Notes under the pieces: model-generated | Seen by the model: the letters and a program-made list of their open reading frames with translations, nothing else | What the model was told of the DNA's origin: nothing | The model's database searches: none | DNA from: Rubrivivax sp. | GTDB taxonomy: Bacteria; Pseudomonadota; Gammaproteobacteria; Burkholderiales; Burkholderiaceae | Length of the DNA stretch: 51,149 nt | Reading direction: 5' to 3' | NCBI GenBank assembly: GCA_016790225.1 | Contig: JAEUOZ010000072.1 | Span: 1 to 51,149 of the forward strand | Translations under genes and position numbers: made by a program | Shown: in pieces, positions 30,804 through 38,299 of the stretch | Position numbering within the stretch: position 1 is the first letter of the stretch | Layout of the letters: every line of letters starts with the position of its first letter

Positions 30804-33353
30804 TCAGGGATACACGCTTGCCCACCGCGTGCCGGCGTGCATCCACAGGCGGCGGTTGGTTGAGTCGTGGAAGTACCGGCTCATCGGGTTGGCCTGCAGT
30901 TCGGCCAGGCTCGCGGCCGGTGTGAGCGCGCTGCTGGCGCTGGGCGGCTCAGGCCGATCGAACGAAGTACCGGTGCGGTGAACGGCGCGGGGTGGCGCGG
31001 CCATGGGCAGCGACACCAGGGCTCGCTTGGGGTCAGCCAGGGCTGCGGCGCTCGTGAACCGAAGGCCTTCGTCCGCCAAGCGCAGGTGAACCGGTGCCGC
31101 GCCGGCGTTGTGCTCCACGTGGTAGGCCAGCGCGGTGTCGTGCAGCACGGTGGTGCCGTGCACGCCTGTGGCAGCAGCGCTGTCACCGCCGCTGCCTCTG
31201 CGGTAGCGCAGGCCGTCACTGCGCAGCAGCCAGGGGTTGATGCGGCTGGCGCCCGTGCCGCTGCCGCCGCTGCGCACGTCCAGCTCCGAAAGCCCGTAGC
31301 TGCGCGGGCAGCGGTAGTAGCTGTACACATCCGCGTCTGCGGGGTTGATGATGGCGATGCTGCATTCGGCGGTGACGGCCAGCCACGGGTTCAACTTTGA
31401 GACGTAGTAGCCGCGCGGCAGCAGCGTGTCGTCTTCTGCCAGGTAGCGCAGGGTGTCACCAAAGTCCAGCGCCGGGCGCGCGCCGATGAAGGAGATGCCG
31501 CGCATCGACACGCTGCTTTGCGTGGCCACGGTCTCGCCGGCGGAGAAGTTCAGGTTGCGGTAGCCCGCGAACGTCAGGTTCTCCAGCAGGGTGTCCGAGC
31601 CGTAGGTGTAGTGCAGGGCGGGTGTGTCCTTGCCCAGCACACCCCCGGCCAGGCGACCGATGACCAGGCCGTCCTTGAAGTGCATCCGGTTGCCCACGCC
31701 ACGCCCGAACAGGTTGACGCCGTTCTCGGCGGCCACGAAGCGTTCCACCGTGGTGACGCCGTTCTCCTCCAGCCAGTAGCCGAAGGCGCTGTGGTAGACC
31801 AGCACATCGGCAATCACCTCGTTGGCCGGACGCGGGGCCTCGCTGGAGATCAACAGGCCGCCGCTGATGTCGAAGTCCCCTTCGCCTTCGCCGGGACGGC
31901 CCATGGCGGCATGCGCCACGTTGCCGCGAAACATCAAGGCGGCGCCGGGGCGTCCGTCTTCACTCGCGTCGATGCCCACGAAGTTGAAGCCGTTGAACCA
32001 GCTGCCGGCGGCATGGTTGCCCACCAGCGAGTTCGCGCCGGCACGGATCCAGTAGTTGGAGGGCATCCGGTCTTCCTGGCTCACCAGGGTGGGCTCGGTG
32101 TGCAGCGGATGCGGCTGCCGGTTGACCAGCGCCAGGTTGCGCTCCAGCACATTGCCCGTGGTGGCACTGTCCTCCAGCACGATGTTGTGCCCGACGGTGT
32201 TGAACACCACATTGCCCGCCAGCGTGACGCCGCTCGTGCCGTGAACGACGATCCCGCGCTGCACGCTGGAGTGCACGCTGTTGTCCCGCAGGTAGCACTG
32301 GCGGCAGGCCTGGCCCATCAGGTGAAAGTGCAGGGGATAGCGGCCCAGCTGGTTGAGCTGCCCCATGCGGGCAAACTCCACACCGGCCAGCTGCACCGTG
32401 GCGCCCTGCGAGCCCGCCATGAACATCGCGTGTCCGCCGATGGCCAGAGAGGCCGATGGCGCATCGCCCTGCACCAGGATGTTGCGGCTCAGCAGGCCCA
32501 CCTCCGCACGCACATCGACATCGCGGTTGCCCACCTTGCGTACGGCGCCGAAGTGCCGGTAGCGAAGGGGCGCCGTCAGATCCACGGAGCGGCCGTTGAT
32601 GGCGGCAATCTGCGCCACATCGTATTCGCCCTGCTCGAAACTGGAGGTGGCGATGACGATGCGATCGCCCACCCGCCAGCCCGGGGCTTCGGCCAAGGTG
32701 ATGCGGCGCGCGCCGGCGGCCACATCGGCGCCATCCAGCCTGGTCCAGGAGCGAGCGATCGGCTGGCCGTGCATCTCGATGGTGCCGCCGATCTGCCCGA
32801 GCACCTTGTTGCCGAAGCCGGGCGCCACATCGGCCGTGCTGGCGCCGGTGAGAGTGATGCGCGCCTGGCGCAGGTAGGGCCGATCGGCCGTGCCGACGCT
32901 CAGGCGCCCGCCTCGCACGAGGATGTGGCCGGCGGTGATGGCCACGTCTCGCGCCGGGTCGGCCTGCAGGCTGCCTTCGATCACCAGTCCGGCCAGCGCC
33001 GGCGTGGCGGTGTCCAGCACCACGTTCTTGCCCACCGGGATGACCACACGGCTGCCGGCGCGCGGCAAGCTGCCGCCCCAGGTGGCAGGGTCGGACCAGC
33101 GTTGCGCCGCCGTGGGCGCCAGCATCGCCGCGGCCATCGCACCCGGCGTATCGGATTGCGCTGCGGCGAGTGCGGTCTTGTCGTGCCCGGCCGCTTCGCT
33201 GTCGGCCGTGCCTTCGCTGCCGCCGCAGCCGCTGAACAGGGCAGCCAAGGTCACGGCCAGCGCGGCTGCGGCGCTCGTGCGCCAGCGTCTGCCGTCCAGC
33301 GACGGGTTGCGCCGTTCGGGTTCAGTTGGGAGGGGTCGTGTGCTCATGGGCAT
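30804..33353 (-). CDS. G8-domain, CEMIP/TMEM2-like beta-helix lipoprotein
   Basis: This 849-residue exported protein has a lipobox ALFSGC with the cysteine at about residue 43, in a signal that begins unusually late; a start six bases in (33347) is equally possible. The G8 domain (about 85-200) opens with WSDPATWGGSLPRAGSRVVIPVGKNVVLD. Parallel beta-helix repeats follow, with the hallmark GRYPLHFHLMG (about 338-347) shared with eukaryotic CEMIP, TMEM2 and PKHD1L1. The C-terminal 250 residues are less clear. The family includes hyaluronan-degrading or hyaluronan-binding proteins in animals; bacterial members are little studied. A polysaccharide-active surface lipoprotein is a reasonable inference. 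Confidence 0.85.
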   Translation of the reverse strand: MPMSTRPLPTEPERRNPSLDGRRWRTSAAAALAVTLAALFSGCGGSEGTADSEAAGHDKTALAAAQSDTPGAMAAAMLAPTAAQRWSDPATWGGSLPRAGSRVVIPVGKNVVLDTATPALAGLVIEGSLQADPARDVAITAGHILVRGGRLSVGTADRPYLRQARITLTGASTADVAPGFGNKVLGQIGGTIEMHGQPIARSWTRLDGADVAAGARRITLAEAPGWRVGDRIVIATSSFEQGEYDVAQIAAINGRSVDLTAPLRYRHFGAVRKVGNRDVDVRAEVGLLSRNILVQGDAPSASLAIGGHAMFMAGSQGATVQLAGVEFARMGQLNQLGRYPLHFHLMGQACRQCYLRDNSVHSSVQRGIVVHGTSGVTLAGNVVFNTVGHNIVLEDSATTGNVLERNLALVNRQPHPLHTEPTLVSQEDRMPSNYWIRAGANSLVGNHAAGSWFNGFNFVGIDASEDGRPGAALMFRGNVAHAAMGRPGEGEGDFDISGGLLISSEAPRPANEVIADVLVYHSAFGYWLEENGVTTVERFVAAENGVNLFGRGVGNRMHFKDGLVIGRLAGGVLGKDTPALHYTYGSDTLLENLTFAGYRNLNFSAGETVATQSSVSMRGISFIGARPALDFGDTLRYLAEDDTLLPRGYYVSKLNPWLAVTAECSIAIINPADADVYSYYRCPRSYGLSELDVRSGGSGTGASRINPWLLRSDGLRYRRGSGGDSAAATGVHGTTVLHDTALAYHVEHNAGAAPVHLRLADEGLRFTSAAALADPKRALVSLPMAAPPRAVHRTGTSFDRPEPPSASSALTPAASLAELQANPMSRYFHDSTNRRLWMHAGTRWASVYP

Positions 33354-33402
33354 GGAGGTCTCTGCATCTGTGTGTGGCTGGAAGAATCGGTCCGACCGCC
33401 CG

Positions 33403-33429
33403 AATGAGCGTGTAATTTACACGTTCATT
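33403..33429. promoter_or_regulatory. 27-base near-perfect palindrome in a divergent promoter region
   Basis: AATGAGCGTGTAA (33403-33415) and TTACACGTTCATT (33417-33429) flank one central T; 12 of 13 pairs match. It lies 50 bases before the G8-domain start and 122 before the DUF6502 start. The half-site GCGTGTAA recurs at 33530-33537, inside a shorter GCGTG-N7-CACGC dyad (33530-33546), just ahead of the DUF6502 ATG. It resembles the operator of a TetR- or GntR-like repressor. Confidence 0.65.
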
Positions 33430-33551
33430 GACGCAATAATGCACCAAGGTTCGGGAGCATTGCCGTGTGGATTCGTAACTTCTGGCCCGGATCGGGCGTT
33501 CCAGTCCCCGTATTCACGGGTCTTGCGTGGCGTGTAAACTGCACGCTGAAA

Positions 33552-34415
33552 ATGCAAAGCCCACCCACGGCGCGCCCCACTGCGGCAGAAGACGTTCTGC
33601 GCCATGCCAGCGAACTGCTGGCGCCTCTGGTGCAGCTGCTGATGCACCACGGTGTGGACTACCCCCGCTTCGCGGCGGCGATGAAGCGCGTCTTTGTCGA
33701 GGTTGCACTGCAGGAGATGGGGGGCACTGGGTCGCCGACCCATACCGCAGTGGGCCTGCTGACCGGGCTTCAGCGGCGCGATGTGAAAGCGCTGCGGGAT
33801 GACACGCTGCCGCGTTGGCCGGCCAAGGCCCTTTCGCCCACCTTGCCGATGCAGGCCGTGACCCGCTGGGCCAACGATCCGCGCTACAACGACACCGAAG
33901 GCCGGGCCTTGCCGCTGCCCTTGCGCGCCAGTGGCGCCACGGGAGACGGCCCGAGCTTCGAGGAACTGGTAACCGGCCTGTCCAAGGACATGCACGTGGG
34001 CGCGCTGCTCGACGAACTGGTGCGGCTGGGTCTGGCGCGCAACGACGACGGGCTGGTCACCCTGGTGCAGCCCGATTTTGTGCCGGCGCGAGACGCGCCC
34101 CAGCTGCTGGCGGCCATGGCGCGCAACACGCACGACCATCTGGCTGCAGCGGTTGCCAACCTGCTGGCCGGCAAGCCGCAGTTTCTCGAGTACAGCCTGG
34201 TCGCAGACGAGCTTCGCCCGGAATCGGTGGCGGAGCTGCACGAGCTGGCACGCAAGATCTGGAGCAGCGGCTATCGGCGCAGCGTGCAGGCGGCCACCCA
34301 CTGCGTGGAACGTGACCGGGCACAAGGGTTCGGCCCCGGCGCACCGGAGATGCGCATCCGCTTCGGCACCTACTTCTTCAGCGAGCCTGTGCGCCGCGAA
34401 GGGGAGAGCTCATGA
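33552..34415 (+). CDS. DUF6502 family protein
   Basis: This 287-residue soluble protein starts at MQSPPTARP (33552). The N-terminal motif LLAPLVQLLMHHGVDYPRFAAAMKRVFVEVA is characteristic of DUF6502, a Burkholderiales/Gammaproteobacteria family of unknown function. A central part reads like a winged helix (THTAVGLLTGLQRRDVKAL), suggesting nucleic-acid binding, followed by a helical C-terminal domain. It is divergent from the G8 gene across a palindrome and is followed by a DUF5666 gene, a pairing I recall from related genomes. A regulatory role at the palindrome is conjecture. Confidence 0.82.
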   Translation: MQSPPTARPTAAEDVLRHASELLAPLVQLLMHHGVDYPRFAAAMKRVFVEVALQEMGGTGSPTHTAVGLLTGLQRRDVKALRDDTLPRWPAKALSPTLPMQAVTRWANDPRYNDTEGRALPLPLRASGATGDGPSFEELVTGLSKDMHVGALLDELVRLGLARNDDGLVTLVQPDFVPARDAPQLLAAMARNTHDHLAAAVANLLAGKPQFLEYSLVADELRPESVAELHELARKIWSSGYRRSVQAATHCVERDRAQGFGPGAPEMRIRFGTYFFSEPVRREGESS

Positions 34416-34600
34416 GCGCGCCGGGCCGATCCCAAGCGCTCATCCCGGAGCCCGCAGGGCGGAGGGTGGCCTCGTGAGCGCGCCGGGCCGCCAGCGCCCG
34501 GAGGTCGCTGGCCTTCGCCAGGCGACAGACAGTCCGCAGGGACTGTCCGTGTCCGGGCTCAGATCCCAAGCGCTCATCCCGGAGCCCGCAGGGCGGAGGG
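34412..34600. repeat. Direct repeats and hairpin between the DUF6502 and DUF5666 genes
   Basis: A 16-base unit TGAGCGCGCCGGGCCG occurs at 34413-34428 and 34475-34490. A 39-base unit occurs at 34428-34466 and 34562-34600, each copy ending GGCGGAGGG, a ribosome-site-like sequence. Between them, GACAGTCC-GCAG-GGACTGTC (34528-34547) forms a perfect hairpin. The ATG at 34412 overlaps the DUF6502 stop and opens a 21-codon frame whose stop overlaps a GTG at 34474. This looks like a duplicated gene start or a repeat insertion. Confidence 0.65.
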
Positions 34601-34611
34601 CAGTCCAGTGC

Positions 34612-36408
34612 GTGCGCCAAGGCCGTGCGCGAGCATGGGTGCACAGCTGGGCACTGTACTTGTGGGTGATCCTGCTGGCTGCCTGCGGCGTGGGCGGTGA
34701 AGGCACGGGCGGGCCGAACGCCATGGTGGCGCTGGGCCGAGTCGAGGGCTTTGGCAGCCTCGTGGTGGCGGGCCAGCGCGTGGACGACAAGGACGCGCAG
34801 GTTCAGCTGGAGGTGGACCCGCGGCGCCCGCAGGCGCGAACGCTGGCCGATCTGCGACTGGGCATGACGGCCGAAATCACGGGCACTGCGGATGCATCGG
34901 CGGCCGTGGCGCAGCGGGTGCGGCTGTTGCCGGAAGTGGTGGGCCCGCTGGAGCGCATGGAAGGCGGCAGCTTGATCATTGCCGGCCAAACCGTAGGAGC
35001 CGATGTCGTGCCCGGCGATGCCACGGTTGTCGAAGGCCTGGGCCCGCTGGCCCGCTTGAGCATTGGCACCTGGATCGAGGTGCACGGCCAGCGCGACGCG
35101 AACGACGCCGTGAGAGCCACGCGCCTGGCCCGGGCGCTGCCGGCCGCCGGTGTGCGGGTCAGCGGCCGGGTGTCGGCGGTCGATGCGGCGGCGCGTCGCT
35201 TCAGCATCGGCGCCTTGCGCCTGGAGCCCGAAGGCGCGTTGACCATGCCTTCTGCCGGCGACCGCGTGATCGTCTGGGGCGCTGCAGCGCCCGTGGCGGG
35301 CATCTTGCGCGTCGAGACCTGGCGTTTGCAGGCAGCCGATGCCGAGCCCGCAGCCACAGCCCTCCTCAGCGGAGTCGTCGAGGCGATGCCAGCCGCCAAC
35401 CGGGCCCGCGTGCGTGGAGTTGTCGTCGAGCTTGACGCCCTGACCGCGGCCGAGCGGGCAGCCGTCACGCCGGGCGCGGTGCTGCGCGTGCGCGGCTCAT
35501 TGCAGGGCGGCCTGCTGCAGGCCCGCTCGCTCGAACGTCTGCCGGACGCGACCCCGCTGGAGGCCGAGCTGACGGGCAACGCCACCGATGTGCTCGATGG
35601 CCGGCGCTTCGTGTTGCGCGGCAGCCCGATCGACGCCGCCAGCGCCAGCTATGCCGGCTTCGGCCCCAGCAACATCGCCAACGGCGTGGCCGTGAGCGTG
35701 CGGGCCCGCATCGATGCGGACCGCCTGGTTGCCAGCACGGTTTCGGCCCCGCCGCTGGTGAGCGGCGAGATCCAGGTCCAGGCCGGTGCGGTCTTCCAGT
35801 GGGACGCCGCGCAGCGGCTGCTGCGCCTGGATGGCTTGCCGCGCGACTTCCGCCTGCCCGCCAGCGCCAGTCTCAAGGGCGGCACGGAGGCCGATCTGCG
35901 AAGGGGTGCCATCGTCGTGGCACGCGGCCGCCTGCAGGCGGACCTGTTCGTCATCGATGCGCTGGAGTTTCCTGCCGCAGGGGCTGGCATCACGCTGACC
36001 GGTGCGATCAGCGAGTTGGAACCCGGCACCGGCGGCAGCGGCAGCTTTGGCGTGCTGGATGTCGAAGTGAGCTGGACGCCAGCCACCCGCTTCCTCGGCC
36101 CGAGCAACTCCGCAGCTGACCTGGCGACCGCCGGCTTTGTCAGGGTGACCGCGGTGCGCGAAGGCACGGGCGTGCGTGCGCTCGAGGTGGACACCCGCCC
36201 CACCGATGCAGGCAGCGTGCGCCTCAGGGGCACGGTCACCTCCTATGTCTCGCTCACCGACATGCGCGTGGCGGGCCAACGCGTGGATGCGAGCGCGGCG
36301 AGCTTTGACCCCCCATCACTGCGCAACGAGCTGCAAGGGGCCTACGTGGATGTCGAGGGCACGCTGGACAACGGCGTCTTGCGGGCCCGCCGGATCAGTG
36401 ATCCGTGA
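34612..36408 (+). CDS. DUF5666 repeat lipoprotein
   Basis: This protein has 598 residues if started at GTG 34612, which gives a clean lipoprotein signal (ARAWVHSWALYLWVILLAAC) 11 bases after GGAGGG. A GTG at 34474 has better ribosome-site spacing but would place repeat-derived sequence before the signal. The mature protein consists of about seven DUF5666 modules, OB-like beta barrels of 65-80 residues. Each contains a G-x-V/I strand, an R-F/L strand and a phrase such as TWIEVHGQRDANDAVRATRL or VVARGRLQADLFVIDALEF. It is probably anchored to the outer membrane. Function is unknown; binding of ligands or of other surface proteins is possible. Confidence 0.78.
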   Translation: MRQGRARAWVHSWALYLWVILLAACGVGGEGTGGPNAMVALGRVEGFGSLVVAGQRVDDKDAQVQLEVDPRRPQARTLADLRLGMTAEITGTADASAAVAQRVRLLPEVVGPLERMEGGSLIIAGQTVGADVVPGDATVVEGLGPLARLSIGTWIEVHGQRDANDAVRATRLARALPAAGVRVSGRVSAVDAAARRFSIGALRLEPEGALTMPSAGDRVIVWGAAAPVAGILRVETWRLQAADAEPAATALLSGVVEAMPAANRARVRGVVVELDALTAAERAAVTPGAVLRVRGSLQGGLLQARSLERLPDATPLEAELTGNATDVLDGRRFVLRGSPIDAASASYAGFGPSNIANGVAVSVRARIDADRLVASTVSAPPLVSGEIQVQAGAVFQWDAAQRLLRLDGLPRDFRLPASASLKGGTEADLRRGAIVVARGRLQADLFVIDALEFPAAGAGITLTGAISELEPGTGGSGSFGVLDVEVSWTPATRFLGPSNSAADLATAGFVRVTAVREGTGVRALEVDTRPTDAGSVRLRGTVTSYVSLTDMRVAGQRVDASAASFDPPSLRNELQGAYVDVEGTLDNGVLRARRISDP

Positions 36409-36690
36409 GGCGAAGTGCTGCCCAGCGGGTCCGGTGTGGTGATGTGATGGCTGAGGTCCGTGAGGATGCAAGTGGACGTGCCCGTGGCACTGCCCCCGCT
36501 TTGGCCCCAGAGCCAGACGTCCGCAATGCGACCGGAGACGCTGAAGTCGAGGAATAGGGCCGCAGGGCCGTGCCGTGATCCAAGCGGCAAGCACGCCTGC
36601 GGCAGTCGCTTGCCCGGGCAGCTCAGGGTTGTTCTGGCTCTCTGGCAGTAGGGCCCGACTGAGCCTTGACCATGTTCTGCCCGAATCGCG
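36409..36690. other. Intergenic region without a supported gene
   Basis: The first 280 bases after the DUF5666 stop contain short open frames on both strands, none with a ribosome site or a recognisable family. The minus strand is open across most of it and may be a gene remnant. The regulatory part follows at 36691. Confidence 0.35.
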
Positions 36691-36734
36691 TTGACCCACG
36701 TCAAGCGCTGATCCCAAGGCCCGCGAGGTAGTTC
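36691..36734 (+). promoter_or_regulatory. FNR/DNR-type promoter before the nitrate locus
   Basis: TTGACCCACGTCAA (36691-36704) is a perfect TTGAC-N4-GTCAA palindrome, the form bound by FNR/ANR/DNR regulators of anaerobic metabolism. A candidate -10 box, TAGTTC at 36729-36734, lies about 30 bases from its centre, the spacing of a class II activated promoter. The first nitrate transporter gene begins 123 bases further on. This should switch on the nar genes when oxygen is low or nitrogen oxides are present. Confidence 0.75.
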
Positions 36735-36857
36735 TTCAGAACGATGCGGGTGCCGCTGCGCATCGTTCTTCTGCTGCGCCGTGCATGACCAGCAGGTGGA
36801 TGTTCGCGACGGCGCTTCGGGCGGACAGTCTCGTCAATCCCCAGACGAGGCTGATCC

Positions 36858-38144
36858 ATGGTCACCCACTCCCCCCCCATTCCACGCCAGGCGTGGTCCG
36901 TTCTCATCGTCAGCACCATCGCCTTCACGGTGTGCTTCATGGTGTGGATGATGTTCGGCGTCATCGGCATCCCGCTCAAGAAGCAGCTCGGCCTCAACGC
37001 CACCGAGTTCGGCCTGCTCACCGCCACGCCGGTGCTGACCGGCTCGCTGATCCGCGTGCCGCTGGGCATCTGGACCGACAAGTACGGCGGCCGCATCGTG
37101 ATGACCATCCTGATGGCCGTCACGGTGCCGGCGATCTGGCTGATGGCCTACGCCACCGAGTACTGGCATTTCCTGGTCATCGGCCTGTTCGTCGGGCTGG
37201 CGGGCGGCTCGTTCTCGGTCGGCACGCCGTACGTGGCGCGCTGGTTCCCGCGCGGCCAGCAGGGCATGGCGATGGGCGTGTACGGCGCGGGCAACTCCGG
37301 CGCCGCGGTCAACAAGTTCCTCGCACCGGCGCTGGTGGTGGCCTTCGGCTGGACGATGGTGCCGCAGGTCTACGCCGCGGTGATGCTGGGCACGGTGATC
37401 CTGTTCTGGTTCTTCAGCCACCACGACCCAGCGCACCTGGTGCCGGCCAACACCAAGTTCGCCGACCAGCTGAAGATGCTGAAGGACCCGGCGGTGTTGA
37501 AGTACTGTCAGTACTACTCCATCGTGTTCGGCGGTTATGTCGCGCTCAGCCTGTGGATGGTGCAGTACTACGTCGGCGAATACGGCCTCGACATCCGCGT
37601 GGCGGCGCTGCTGGCGGCCTGCTTCAGCCTGCCCGGCGGCGTGCTGCGCGCCATCGGCGGCGTGCTCAGCGACAAGTACGGCGCGCACAAGGTCACCTGG
37701 TGGGTGATGTGGGTGAGCTGGATCTGCCTGTTCCTGCTGTCGTACCCGCAGACCAACATGACGATCCAGACGGTCAACGGTCCGAAGACCTTCTTCATCG
37801 GCCTGAACGTCTACGCGTTCACCGCGCTGATGGGCGCGCTCGGCGTGGCCTGGGCCTTCGGCAAGGCCAGCGTCTTCAAGTACATCGGCGACGAGTATCC
37901 GAAGAACATCGGCACCGTCAGCGGCATCGTCGGCCTGGCCGGCGGCCTGGGTGGTTTCGTGCTGCCGATCATGTTCGGCGCGCTGATGGACCTCACGGGC
38001 GTGCGCTCCTCGGCCTTCATGCTGATGTACGGCGTGGTCTGGGTGAGCCTCATCTGGATGTACTGGACCGAGGTGCGCAAGACCGAACTCATGGGCCAGC
38101 ACGCGCCGCCCTCGCCGCTGCAGGCCGCGTCGCGGGCCGGCTGA
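36858..38144 (+). CDS. narK1: NarK1-type nitrate/nitrite MFS transporter
   Basis: This 428-residue transporter of the major facilitator family has 12 predicted spans. It starts at MVTHSPPIPRQAW, with GAGG ten bases upstream. Signature nitrate-porter regions are GLLTATPVLTGSLIRVPLGIWTDKYGGR (first half, with the substrate arginine in LIRVP), GAGNSGAAVNKFLAP, and FSLPGGVLRAIGGVLSDKYGAHK (second half, second arginine). The NarK1 group is thought to take up nitrate by proton symport. It is the first gene behind the FNR-type box. Confidence 0.93.
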   Translation: MVTHSPPIPRQAWSVLIVSTIAFTVCFMVWMMFGVIGIPLKKQLGLNATEFGLLTATPVLTGSLIRVPLGIWTDKYGGRIVMTILMAVTVPAIWLMAYATEYWHFLVIGLFVGLAGGSFSVGTPYVARWFPRGQQGMAMGVYGAGNSGAAVNKFLAPALVVAFGWTMVPQVYAAVMLGTVILFWFFSHHDPAHLVPANTKFADQLKMLKDPAVLKYCQYYSIVFGGYVALSLWMVQYYVGEYGLDIRVAALLAACFSLPGGVLRAIGGVLSDKYGAHKVTWWVMWVSWICLFLLSYPQTNMTIQTVNGPKTFFIGLNVYAFTALMGALGVAWAFGKASVFKYIGDEYPKNIGTVSGIVGLAGGLGGFVLPIMFGALMDLTGVRSSAFMLMYGVVWVSLIWMYWTEVRKTELMGQHAPPSPLQAASRAG

Positions 38145-38225
38145 ACGGTTACCGCGGTCGTTCATTGGTCAGCCATCTCACCTCCTCACTTTCCGAGCGA
38201 CCGCTTCTTCTCTTCGCGCGACCGA

Positions 38226-38241
38226 GCCACGCCTGCGTGGC
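38226..38241. promoter_or_regulatory. Hairpin between the first two nitrate transporter genes
   Basis: GCCACGC and GCGTGGC pair around two bases in the 155-base gap. It could modulate expression or mRNA stability between the two genes. No FNR-like box or clear promoter is seen here. Confidence 0.3.
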
Positions 38242-38299
38242 CCAGGTCGCGCACCCCACCTAACCCGATCTGCCTGCCCGGCACACGAAAGAACCCACC

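Noticed and set aside
31518..33407. Open frame of about 629 codons antisense to the G8-domain gene
   Set aside because: The translation has no hydrophobic core or family motif; the G8 and HFH motifs on the other strand are decisive.
36316..36717. Minus-strand frames in the gap before the nitrate locus
   Set aside because: Protein-like phrases appear, but the frames overlap the end of the DUF5666 gene, lack ribosome sites and match no family. At most a remnant.
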